Shown: one piece after another, positions 43,461-50,775 of the stretch
Layout of the letters: the number at the start of each line of letters is the position of its first letter
How positions within the stretch are numbered: the stretch's first letter is position 1
NCBI RefSeq assembly: GCF_030690345.1
Contig: NZ_JAUYGV010000007.1
Location: 496,001 to 560,000 of the forward strand
Length of the DNA stretch: 64,000 bases
Direction: 5' to 3'
From: Rheinheimera sp.
Lineage (GTDB): Bacteria; Pseudomonadota; Gammaproteobacteria; Enterobacterales; Alteromonadaceae
Notes under the pieces: generated by a model
Database searches by the model: none
Seen by the model: the letters and a program-made list of their open reading frames with translations, nothing else
What the model was told of the DNA's origin: nothing
Made by a program: the position numbers and the translations under genes

Positions 43461-44117
43461 GTGACTGAAAAAAAAGAAGTTTTGATAGAGCTTTGGAAGT
43501 TTACAATTCTAGTATTTTCAATTCTTGCTGCGTTGACTATCGGGAGGTATTCGCTTGGATTGACATTTGGTCCGATATCAGAAATTAGCAAAGATGGGGT
43601 GAAATTCAGTCAAGAGGCAAAAGGTGAACTAACAGATCTGGCTAGCAGGTTGAACGGAGCTCTTGCGGCAATTGACGAACTCAAAAAAATTACCCCAGAT
43701 GCGCAGACAAACCTTAGCAAAATTCAAGCCGCTGTTGTTGAGGCCGAGCAAACAGTGTCTGAGCAAAGCGCTCAACTATCTACGCTGGCCGTCAGTGCAA
43801 ACGATGGAAATTCAAGACAAGGCTATATCTTTATAGGAAATTACTCTGGTTCATGGAGTTCCGTAAAACTTGCTTCAACACAAACCGGGCAGCCAATAAC
43901 AATTCATCCCGACCAGCTTTTACCCGGAACAAGCTATAGCGTTCTCGGTAATATGGTTGTGCGCGATGGTTTACCCGCAAATGACGTTTCTTATTATCGA
44001 GGCCGTAAAAGTTTAGGGACAATCCCACTAGGAACTGAAGTAAGAGTCCTTAGCCGTCCAACGGGGATTGATCGGGAATTTGCTGTTCAGTACTGGGCAA
44101 AAGTAGAAGTTCTGTAG
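43461..44117 (+). CDS. Membrane-anchored coiled-coil protein with SH3-like C-terminus
   Basis: 218 residues; GTG start with GGAG upstream. One N-terminal TM helix (FTILVFSILAALTIGRYSLGL), a helical stalk (ELTDLASRLNGALAAIDELKKITPDAQTNLSKIQAAVVEAEQTVSEQSAQL), and a beta-rich C-terminal part (YIFIGNYSGSWSSVKLAS, ITIHPDQLLPGTSYSVLGNMVVRDGLP, VRVLSRPTG, QYWAKVEVL) that looks SH3-like. No named family recognised. Last gene of the accessory stretch; a hairpin terminator follows. Confidence 0.6.
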   Translation: MTEKKEVLIELWKFTILVFSILAALTIGRYSLGLTFGPISEISKDGVKFSQEAKGELTDLASRLNGALAAIDELKKITPDAQTNLSKIQAAVVEAEQTVSEQSAQLSTLAVSANDGNSRQGYIFIGNYSGSWSSVKLASTQTGQPITIHPDQLLPGTSYSVLGNMVVRDGLPANDVSYYRGRKSLGTIPLGTEVRVLSRPTGIDREFAVQYWAKVEVL

Positions 44118-44174
44118 AAGTTGCTAAAGTTAGAATTATATTTTGCCAAAGATGGTTTACCATGAGTTCTAGGG

Positions 44175-44198
44175 GCCTAAAAAATTAGGCTTAATTTT
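44175..44198 (+). terminator. Rho-independent terminator of the coiled-coil protein gene
   Basis: GCCTAA-AAAA-TTAGGC (6-bp stem) followed by TTAATTTT on the plus strand, 58 nt after the stop codon. AT-rich stem, so moderately strong. Confidence 0.55.
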
Positions 44199-44236
44199 GT
44201 GGCCACTCAGATTTGGTTGCTATGTTTCTAAATCCT

Positions 44237-44253
44237 GCTAGCTCAACGCTAGC
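44237..44253 (-). terminator. Hairpin at the 3' end of the mod operon
   Basis: GCTAGC-N5-GCTAGC, 11 nt after the modC stop when read leftward. The T-run (GGATTT) is poor. It may be a weak terminator for the long leftward operon. Confidence 0.35.
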
Positions 44254-44263
44254 CGACCCCCCG

Positions 44264-45334
44264 TTAATCCAACGCCACTGCTTTAATCTGGGCATATATC
44301 GGCTGGCCAATTTTTAAGCACAAGCGTTCTACCGATTGCTTGGTTAGCAATGCCTGCAGCGGTTGGCCTGCCAGTGTTAGCTGCACCAGGGTTTCGGCCG
44401 GATGGGGGGCGCTGTTAAAGCCGCTGATGCTGACTTGTAACTGATTACTGACCGAGCTGTCGCTAAGTGGCTTCAGGCTTAGCGCCACATCGCGCGCCTG
44501 AATACGTAAACGGTAGCAAGTGGGTGAGTAACTTGCTGTGTCGCCATGCTGCGGCGCGGGCAGTTGTAACTGCTGCTTGCCAATGCTGAGATGCTGCAGG
44601 TGGTTAACGCTGCCATGGCTTTTTGCATGCAATAGCGACATAGCGCCGATAGCGGCCAGCTCGGGTTGCAGTAACTGCTGTGCCAGCGGGCCCTGGCTGA
44701 TAATGCGGCCATCCTGCATCAGCACCAGCTGATCGGCTAATTTCACCACATCATCCAACTGATGGCTTACCAACAGCATCGGAATACCGGTTTGGCTGGC
44801 GATACGCTGTAAAAACGGCAAAATCTCACTGCGGCTTTGCTGATCCAACGATGCTAACGGCTCATCCAGCAACAGTAACTGCGGCTGACTTAGCAGGGCG
44901 CGGCCCAAAGCCACGCGCTGGCGCTGGCCGCCGGATAATTGCTCTGGCGCTTGTTGCAATAAAGGCGTCAGCTCCAGCAACTGGATCACCTGCTCTGGTT
45001 GTAGCTGTATCAAAGTATCTTTTGCCAGCCGGTTAAAGCCATACAGCAGGTTTTGCGCAACGGTTAGGTGCGGCAATAAACTGCTTTCCTGAAATACCAT
45101 GCCAATACGGCGCTGATGCACCGGAACAAAGCGGCTGCTTTGCTGCCATATTGCGGCGCCACATTGCACTTCAGCATCAGCATGGCAGTCCAGGCCGGCA
45201 ATGGCGCGCAGCAGGGTGGTTTTGCCACAGCCGGAGCGGCCAAATAATGCGGTTACGCCCTGTAGCGGCAAGCTGTTGTTAATCTGCAGAGAAAAAGCAC
45301 CGCGCTGCAGCGTCAGCTGCACTGATAAGGTCAC
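44264..45334 (-). CDS. modC: ModC, molybdate ABC transporter ATPase
   Basis: 356 residues. ATPase domain with Walker A LFGRSGCGKTTLLRAIAG, Q-loop MVFQESSLLPHLTV, signature LSGGQRQRVALGRALLSQ, Walker B LLLLDEPLASLD and VSHQLDDVV. The C-terminal 65 residues form a MOP/TOBE molybdate-binding domain (YRLRIQARDVALSLKPLSDSSVSNQLQVSISG). Energises molybdate import. Its start overlaps the modB stop (ATGA). Last gene of the leftward operon. Confidence 0.95.
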   Translation of the reverse strand: MTLSVQLTLQRGAFSLQINNSLPLQGVTALFGRSGCGKTTLLRAIAGLDCHADAEVQCGAAIWQQSSRFVPVHQRRIGMVFQESSLLPHLTVAQNLLYGFNRLAKDTLIQLQPEQVIQLLELTPLLQQAPEQLSGGQRQRVALGRALLSQPQLLLLDEPLASLDQQSRSEILPFLQRIASQTGIPMLLVSHQLDDVVKLADQLVLMQDGRIISQGPLAQQLLQPELAAIGAMSLLHAKSHGSVNHLQHLSIGKQQLQLPAPQHGDTASYSPTCYRLRIQARDVALSLKPLSDSSVSNQLQVSISGFNSAPHPAETLVQLTLAGQPLQALLTKQSVERLCLKIGQPIYAQIKAVALD

Positions 45335-46032
45335 AGCAGTGCCTCGCGCTCAAAGCGCCGGTTTAGGCCATAAACAATAAACAGCACAACAAAGGCGCTG
45401 ATAACTAAACCCAGCGATAACTGCTGTGCCTGGGCGTAGTTCATCGCTTCGGTGTGGTCGTAAATCAGCACCGACAACACCTGAGTTTCGCCGGGGATAC
45501 TGCCGCCGAGCATTAAGATCACGCCAAATTCGCCCAGCGTATGGGCAAAGGTTAAGGTGGCGGCGATGATAAAGCTGCCACGGCAGAGCGGCAGTACTAC
45601 GCTAAACAGCTGATCCAGCTTGCCGGCACCTAAGGTCGCGGCGACTTCCAGCGGCCTTGGGCCCATGCGCCTAAAGCTTTCCAGCAGCGGCTGCACGGTA
45701 AAGGGCAGCGAGTAAATCACCGAGCCAATTAAAATGCCGCTAAAGCTAAACGCCAGATGCGATAAACCCAGTTGCTCAAGTGTGCCACCGACAGCGCCAT
45801 GCGGCCCCAGCAGTAACAATAAATAAAACCCCAGCACCGTTGGCGGTAACACCAACGGCAGCGCCACTATCGCCTGAATAGCCGTGCGCAGTTTGCTCTG
45901 GCTCAGTGATAACCACCAGGCCAGTGGTGTGCCCAGCAGCAATAAAATAACCGTGGTGTAAAAACACAGTTTTAACGTAAGCCGGATGGCTTGCCAGTCC
46001 TGCGGGCTAAGTGTGGCGAAAAGCTCGGGCAT
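45331..46032 (-). CDS. modB: ModB, molybdate ABC transporter permease
   Basis: 233 residues from ATG 46032, which has GGAG upstream; a longer frame to 46098 overlaps modA and is not needed. Five TM helices with the permease EAA-type loop EVAATLGAGKLDQLFSVVLPLC and the family signature LVLPPTVLGFYLLLLLG. It forms the inner-membrane channel with ModC. Lies 4 nt after modA. Confidence 0.94.
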   Translation of the reverse strand: MPELFATLSPQDWQAIRLTLKLCFYTTVILLLLGTPLAWWLSLSQSKLRTAIQAIVALPLVLPPTVLGFYLLLLLGPHGAVGGTLEQLGLSHLAFSFSGILIGSVIYSLPFTVQPLLESFRRMGPRPLEVAATLGAGKLDQLFSVVLPLCRGSFIIAATLTFAHTLGEFGVILMLGGSIPGETQVLSVLIYDHTEAMNYAQAQQLSLGLVISAFVVLFIVYGLNRRFEREALL

Positions 46033-46036
46033 AACG

Positions 46037-46855
46037 TTACTCCTGCCTGCCTTGCGGTTGACTGGTCGGAAGTTCAAAACCCGGCCTTTCAAAACCAAAA
46101 CGCTGCATCATGCTTAGCACTTCAGCGCTGGCCATAAAGGCGCTAAACAGCCTGGCGTTGTGGTTATCGGCGCCATGGCGGGTTATCACATACGCTTGCA
46201 GCAGCGGTTGATGCAGCTCTGCCGGTATCAGCTGGTAGCCCTGGCTGGCCAGTTGTGGAAGCTTAGCCAGCGCGGGAAACTTGGCCAGCGATAGCGCAAT
46301 AATGGCGATATCGGCGCCACCGCTTTGTGCCAGTTGCGCGGTTTGGACAATATTCTCGCCATACACCAGTCTTGGTTCGACTGTCGGCCAGACGCCAGCA
46401 GCCTGCAGTGCTTGTTTGGCGCGCTGGCCATAGGGTGCATGGGCCGGTTGGGCAATGGCGAGGCGGTTAAAATCAAACTCTGTCAGTTGGCTCAGCGCAA
46501 TGCCGGCCATATTTTGCTTTGGGCTCCACAGCACTAAATGCCCCAGTGCATAAGGCTGTGGCGCTGTTGCTGCCAGGCCATCCTGATACAGCTGTGCCGG
46601 GAACTGGCTGTCGGCCGAGAAAAACATGTCATAGGGCGCACCATGGCGGATTTGCGTGCTGAGTTTGCCGCTGGCACCATAGACAATCTTTAGCGCAAGT
46701 GTGGGGTGCTGCCGGCGAAACAGCGTGCTGATTTCATCCAGCGCATAGCGTAAGTCAGAGGCGGCCGCTATCGTCAGCTTGTCGCTGGCATCGGCGGTTA
46801 AAGCGCTGAGAAAGCAAACTATTAGCAGCAACTGACGTAGCAGCAATTGACGCAT
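46037..46855 (-). CDS. modA: ModA, periplasmic molybdate-binding protein
   Basis: 272 residues with a signal peptide (LLLRQLLLIVCFLSALTADA). Oxyanion-binding pattern: LTIAAASDLRYALDEISTLF, VYGASGKLSTQIRHGAPYDMFFSAD, LVYGENIVQTAQLAQSGGADIAIIALSLA. The AAASDL and GASGKL segments bind molybdate through backbone and Ser. Starts 3 nt after moaE. Confidence 0.94.
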   Translation of the reverse strand: MRQLLLRQLLLIVCFLSALTADASDKLTIAAASDLRYALDEISTLFRRQHPTLALKIVYGASGKLSTQIRHGAPYDMFFSADSQFPAQLYQDGLAATAPQPYALGHLVLWSPKQNMAGIALSQLTEFDFNRLAIAQPAHAPYGQRAKQALQAAGVWPTVEPRLVYGENIVQTAQLAQSGGADIAIIALSLAKFPALAKLPQLASQGYQLIPAELHQPLLQAYVITRHGADNHNARLFSAFMASAEVLSMMQRFGFERPGFELPTSQPQGRQE

Positions 46856-46858
46856 TGG

Positions 46859-47308
46859 CTACTCCCAGCGCGCCAGCGCTTGCTGGTCGCTGTCTTTGGC
46901 GGCAACCCAGTAATCACCGCTGGCGGTATGTTCTTTTTTCCACAGCGGTGCGCGGTTTTTCAGGTAATCCATAATAAATTCGCAGGCGGCAAAGGCCGCT
47001 GCGCGGTGCGCGCTGGCAATGCCGACAAACACAATCTGCTCATTCTGTTTTAGGGTGCCAACGCGGTGAATAATATGTACTGCGCCAAGCTGCCAACGGC
47101 TTTGTGCCTGCTGAGCAATAGCGATAAGGGCTTGTTCGGTCATGCCGGGGTAGTGCTCTAGTGTCATACTGTGCAGGGTGTTGTCGCTTAGCTCGCGCAC
47201 CAGGCCGCTAAAAGTGACGACAGCGCCACAGGCTGAGTGGCGGCGAAGCTTGTCGTATTCACTGGCCAGGCAAAAATCATCGCTTTGTACTGCGATAAAG
47301 ATACTCAT
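46859..47308 (-). CDS. moaE: MoaE, molybdopterin synthase large subunit
   Basis: 149 residues from ATG 47308; the longer open frame upstream would run into moaD. Motifs: GAVVTFSGLVRELSDNTLHSMTLEHYPGMTEQAL, IIHRVGTLKQNEQIVFVGIASAHRAAAFAACEFIMDYLKNRAPLWKKE (catalytic KKE Lys). With MoaD it inserts dithiolene sulfur into cyclic pyranopterin monophosphate. Confidence 0.95.
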   Translation of the reverse strand: MSIFIAVQSDDFCLASEYDKLRRHSACGAVVTFSGLVRELSDNTLHSMTLEHYPGMTEQALIAIAQQAQSRWQLGAVHIIHRVGTLKQNEQIVFVGIASAHRAAAFAACEFIMDYLKNRAPLWKKEHTASGDYWVAAKDSDQQALARWE

Positions 47309-47309
47309 A

Positions 47310-47561
47310 CTAACCACCGGTAACCGGTGGAAAAAACGCCAGCTCATCGCCATCCTGCACGCTGGCCGTTAACGGTACCAGCTGCTGGTTTAGCGCGCAG
47401 AGTAAATCGCTGCGGCTAAGTTCCTGCTGCCAGGTATGGCAACGGCTTTGCAGTTGCTGCAGTACATCGGCTACCTGCAACATTTTGCCCTCGCAACTAA
47501 GCAGGTATTGTTCGCAATCAAGCCGCTCGCGCAGGGCGGCGAAAAACAGAATTTTAATCAT
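47310..47561 (-). CDS. moaD: MoaD, molybdopterin synthase sulfur carrier
   Basis: 83 residues, ubiquitin-like: IKILFFAALRERLDCEQYLL ... DGDELAFFPPVTGG. The terminal Gly-Gly is the thiocarboxylated C-terminus. It starts 192 nt after moaC, the only long gap among the moa/mod genes, and ends 1 nt before moaE. Confidence 0.95.
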   Translation of the reverse strand: MIKILFFAALRERLDCEQYLLSCEGKMLQVADVLQQLQSRCHTWQQELSRSDLLCALNQQLVPLTASVQDGDELAFFPPVTGG

Positions 47562-47753
47562 TGGTCTGTTCCTTAAAAGTCTCTATCGATAACGGTTGAA
47601 CCCGGGGTAAATTGGAATACCTTTGGCCATTTGTTTAGCCGAAACGCCGGTTGCAACAACCTTCCGGGCTCGCCACAGCAACTCGCTCGCTGCTGGCGCG
47701 CTCACTCAGACACTCTGTGTCGACCCAAAAGGTGTTCCAACCTCCGCTTAATA
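47562..47753. repeat. Inserted structured element inside the moa operon (dispersed-repeat candidate)
   Basis: 192 nt between moaC and moaD, while all other junctions in this operon are overlaps or gaps under about 35 nt. Its ends are partly inverted (GGTTGAAC near 47594, GTTCCAACC near 47730). It contains hairpins GGTTG-CAA-CAACC and GACAC-TCT-GTGTC. It carries no gene. This looks like a small non-coding repeat (MITE-like) insertion; copy number cannot be judged from one window. Confidence 0.4.
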
Positions 47754-48263
47754 TCAACGATCATCCCGTTGCTGATAGTTGTAATGCCCGGACTTGCCGC
47801 CGGTTTTCTCCAGCAGGCGGATATCGCTGATAATCATCGCCTTATCCACCGCCTTACACATATCGTAAATGGTTAAGGCGGCAACTGAGGCGGCAGTGAG
47901 TGCCTCCATTTCTACGCCGGTGCTGCCGCTGAGCACACAGCAGCTTTCTATCTGAATTTGGCCTTGCTCCGGCAGCAACTGAAAATCGACTGATACTTTG
48001 CTTAGCAGCAGCGGGTGGCACAGTGGAATAAGCTCGCTGGTTTTTTTCGCCGCCATAATGCCGGCAATGCGGGCGGTGGCCAGTACATCGCCTTTTTTCA
48101 GCAATGCCCGGGCAATTAAATCAATCACCTGTGGCGTGGTTTGCACCAGGGCGCCAGCGCGGGCCAGCCGGGTGGTGTTTGGCTTGGCGCTGACATCGAC
48201 CATAGCCGCAGCGCCGCTCTGATCAATATGAGTAAGATCTATATGGGTAAGGGTTGCTGTCAT
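47754..48263 (-). CDS. moaC: MoaC, cyclic pyranopterin monophosphate synthase
   Basis: 169 residues from ATG 48263 (GGAG 8 nt upstream, 1 nt after the moaB stop). Hallmarks: [88 protein letters not shown]. It converts the MoaA product to cPMP. All catalytic Lys/His positions are visible. Confidence 0.96.
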   Translation of the reverse strand: MTATLTHIDLTHIDQSGAAAMVDVSAKPNTTRLARAGALVQTTPQVIDLIARALLKKGDVLATARIAGIMAAKKTSELIPLCHPLLLSKVSVDFQLLPEQGQIQIESCCVLSGSTGVEMEALTAASVAALTIYDMCKAVDKAMIISDIRLLEKTGGKSGHYNYQQRDDR

Positions 48264-48264
48264 C

Positions 48265-48840
48265 TTAAGCTCCACAGCTTTGGCTTGGGCTGTTTTTTAC
48301 ATGGGCAACAAAGTTACTTTTTATATGTGCAACAAAGTTGCACGGCCCGGTTCTGCTATCTAACTGCGGTAAAATCAGTTGCTGCATCGCAAGGGTGCAG
48401 GCTGAGCCTGAGCTTGGCATGGCAAAGATCAGGGTGCCGTTGGCCAGGCCTGCCAGAGCGCCGGATTGCAGCGCGGCTGAGCCCAGCTGGTTAAACGATA
48501 ACAGGCGAAACAGCTCACCAAAACCCGGTACCGGGCTGTCGAGCAGCGGCGTTAGCGCTTCTACTGCGCAGTTAGTGTGATGAAAACCGGTGCCGCCATT
48601 AATCAGCACCACCTGAATGGTATCGCTGGCGATCCACTGGCTTAGCGTAGCGCGCAGCTGGTACTTGTTATTTGGCAGTAATGCCCGGTCAACTAACTGA
48701 TGATCGGCACTTTGCAAAAGCGTACACAGCAAATCGCCGCTGCTGTCACTTGTGTTGTAGTTGCCGCTGCTGCGGCTGTCCGATACTGTTAGTACGGCAA
48801 TTTGCAGCGGATAAAACCGGCTTAAATCAGGCTTGGGCAT
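48265..48840 (-). CDS. moaB: MoaB/MogA-family molybdenum cofactor protein
   Basis: 191 residues. [64 protein letters not shown] and [23 protein letters not shown] match MoaB. MoaB/MogA adenylate molybdopterin. The C-terminus is longer than usual and carries a short duplication [16 protein letters not shown] (48298-48345). It overlaps mobA by 14 nt and ends 1 nt before moaC. Confidence 0.92.
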   Translation of the reverse strand: MPKPDLSRFYPLQIAVLTVSDSRSSGNYNTSDSSGDLLCTLLQSADHQLVDRALLPNNKYQLRATLSQWIASDTIQVVLINGGTGFHHTNCAVEALTPLLDSPVPGFGELFRLLSFNQLGSAALQSGALAGLANGTLIFAMPSSGSACTLAMQQLILPQLDSRTGPCNFVAHIKSNFVAHVKNSPSQSCGA

Positions 48841-49399
48841 ACAGGCTCCCGTGATTAACTAATGCAAGACATTGCTGCCAGTCTGTTGGCGTATTGGTAT
48901 TGAGTAATTCTGTTATTGGCGCTGGCAGGGCTACTGCATTAAGGCTGCTTAGCAGCGCTTTTACCGAGCGCTGACCGCTTTGCAGTTGCGCACTAATTAG
49001 GGCGCTAAGTCCCGTATTTACCGGCAACACGCAAGGCAGTGGGCTATTTGCAAAGTAACCGGCGGCGCCATTGGCGTGTTGCAATAACTGCCGCAGGCTA
49101 GCTGGGTTTAACAGCGGTGTATCAATAGGCAGTACCAGTAACTGTGTGCTGCTGCAGTGTTGCAGCGCCGCTAAAATACCGGTTAAAGGTCCTTGTGCCT
49201 GCGTTGACTCATCGTCGGCAATAAAGCCCGGTTGGTTGCGGCTAATCAGCACTTCAGCTGCACCGCTATCCAGTGCCAGTTGCTGCATATGCTCAAGTAA
49301 GCTTTTGCCATTAAGTTGCAGCAGCGCTTTATCCTGGCCCATACGGCTGGATTGACCGCCGGCTAAAATCAGTGCGCTAAATGGCATATTGCTACTCAT
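48827..49399 (-). CDS. mobA: MobA, molybdenum cofactor guanylyltransferase
   Basis: 190 residues from ATG 49399 with AGGTGG upstream. FSALILAGGQSSRMGQDKALLQLNGKSLLEHM is the nucleotidyltransferase GTP-binding signature, followed by LVLPIDTPLLNPA (metal site) and PLPCVLPVNTGL. It attaches GMP to Moco giving bis-MGD, needed by the DMSO-reductase-type NasA encoded in this window. Starts 13 nt after moaA. Confidence 0.94.
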   Translation of the reverse strand: MSSNMPFSALILAGGQSSRMGQDKALLQLNGKSLLEHMQQLALDSGAAEVLISRNQPGFIADDESTQAQGPLTGILAALQHCSSTQLLVLPIDTPLLNPASLRQLLQHANGAAGYFANSPLPCVLPVNTGLSALISAQLQSGQRSVKALLSSLNAVALPAPITELLNTNTPTDWQQCLALVNHGSLYAQA

Positions 49400-49411
49400 G
49401 TTAGCCACCTG

Positions 49412-50383
49412 TTATCCACCGATCTGGGCCAAATGCCGGGTGCTGCCGCTATAATCCTGCGCCAGCTGATGGCTGAAGGCTTTGCCTTGCACCGCTTGTT
49501 GTAAAAAGCGCATCAAAGGCGCGCTATCATCGCTTTGCAGCAGGCTGCGCAAGTCCTGATGGCTGTCGGTAAACAGGCATAAATACAGCGCGCCGGTGCT
49601 GGATACCCGCAGCCGGTTGCAATCGGCACAGAAGTCTTTGCTGTAGGGCATAATCAGGCCGAGCTGGCCCTGATAATCCGGGTGCGAATACTCCAGCGCC
49701 GGGCCGTCGGTTTTCGCTTTGGCGTTTAGCTGCCAGCCCTGTGCCAGTAGCTGTTGCTGAATGCCGGCGCCACTTAAATGCTGGCGTTGGTAAAAGCCGG
49801 CATTGTCACCGGTGCGCATCAGCTCGATAAAGCGCAGCGCGATATCCTGCTGCTGAATAAACTTAAGAAAATCCGGCAGCGCCAACGCATTGTGTTGCTT
49901 TAACAGCACGGTATTAATTTTCACCTGCTTAATACCAATGGCTTTAGCGTGCGCTATGCCGTCTAAGATATCGGCAAGTTTGTCCTGACCGGTAACCAGA
50001 TGAAAAGTATCGGCATCTAAGCTATCGACACTGACATTAACTGCATCCAGCCCGGCTTGCTGCCAGGCCAGCGCATCGCGTTTTAAGCGATAGCCGTTAG
50101 TCGTCAGCACCACTTTTTCAATACCGGGCACGGCTTTGCAGGTAGCGATAATTTCAGTTAAGTCTTTACGCAGCGATGGCTCGCCGCCGGTAATACGTAC
50201 CTTGCGGGTACCCAGTTTGGCAAAGGCGGTGACTAAACGGCGGATTTCAGTCAGGTTAAGCTCGCCGCTACGGCTGTTGCAGTCATTACCATCAGGCAGG
50301 CAATAGCTGCAACGAAAATTGCAGCTTTCAGTGACAGACAGCCGTAAATAACTGAATTGCCGTGCATAGCCATCGCTTAGCAT
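49412..50383 (-). CDS. moaA: MoaA, GTP 3',8-cyclase (radical SAM)
   Basis: 323 residues from ATG 50383; it overlaps the nirD stop (ATGCTAA). Radical SAM cluster CNFRCSYC (C-x3-C-x2-C), TGGEPSLRKDL, LTTNGYRLKRDA, and the C-terminal second cluster FCADCNRLRVSSTGALYLCLF. It ends in the activating Gly-Gly. First step of Moco synthesis from GTP. Placed directly after nirBD, so Moco synthesis is co-regulated with nitrate assimilation. Confidence 0.96.
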   Translation of the reverse strand: MLSDGYARQFSYLRLSVTESCNFRCSYCLPDGNDCNSRSGELNLTEIRRLVTAFAKLGTRKVRITGGEPSLRKDLTEIIATCKAVPGIEKVVLTTNGYRLKRDALAWQQAGLDAVNVSVDSLDADTFHLVTGQDKLADILDGIAHAKAIGIKQVKINTVLLKQHNALALPDFLKFIQQQDIALRFIELMRTGDNAGFYQRQHLSGAGIQQQLLAQGWQLNAKAKTDGPALEYSHPDYQGQLGLIMPYSKDFCADCNRLRVSSTGALYLCLFTDSHQDLRSLLQSDDSAPLMRFLQQAVQGKAFSHQLAQDYSGSTRHLAQIGG

Positions 50384-50775
50384 CCACGCGGCTCCACCAT
50401 GCGATCGGGCGATAACCACACCTGGCCATCCCGTAACTGCACAGTAAATACCTGTAATTTCAGTGTGCTGTCGCTTAAGCACTGGCCATCGCTGAGCCGG
50501 TACTGCTGCTTGTGTAGTGGCGCGGCGATATAAAAATCGCCACCGCTTTCACCAATCAGGCCATGCGCTATTACTGGTGCGCCTGTCGCAGGGTCGATAT
50601 GGCTAACGCCATACAACTCGACTGCCTGGCCGGGCAGGTAAAACAGCGCTATCGCATGCTGACCAAAACGCGCCGCCACGCCGGAAAATGGCACTAAATC
50701 TTGCTGATGACACAATAAAGCCGGCTGTTGTTGTACGCCGGATTGACTGTCTAAGGCATAGGCAAGCTGGCTCAT
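50377..50775 (-). CDS. nirD: NirD, nitrite reductase small subunit
   Basis: 132 residues with the Rieske-like fold but no Rieske Cys/His ligands, as normal for NirD: DLVPFSGVAARFGQHAIALFYLPG, VSHIDPATGAPVIAHGLIGESGGDFYIAAPLHKQQYRLSDGQCL. It supports the NADH-dependent siroheme nitrite reductase. The start overlaps the nirB stop (ATGA) and the stop overlaps moaA. Confidence 0.94.
   Translation of the reverse strand: MSQLAYALDSQSGVQQQPALLCHQQDLVPFSGVAARFGQHAIALFYLPGQAVELYGVSHIDPATGAPVIAHGLIGESGGDFYIAAPLHKQQYRLSDGQCLSDSTLKLQVFTVQLRDGQVWLSPDRMVEPRGC

Noticed and set aside
50384..50482. Moco riboswitch or extended MoaA start before moaA
   Set aside because: The region is nirD coding sequence; moaA overlaps nirD, leaving no leader for a riboswitch.
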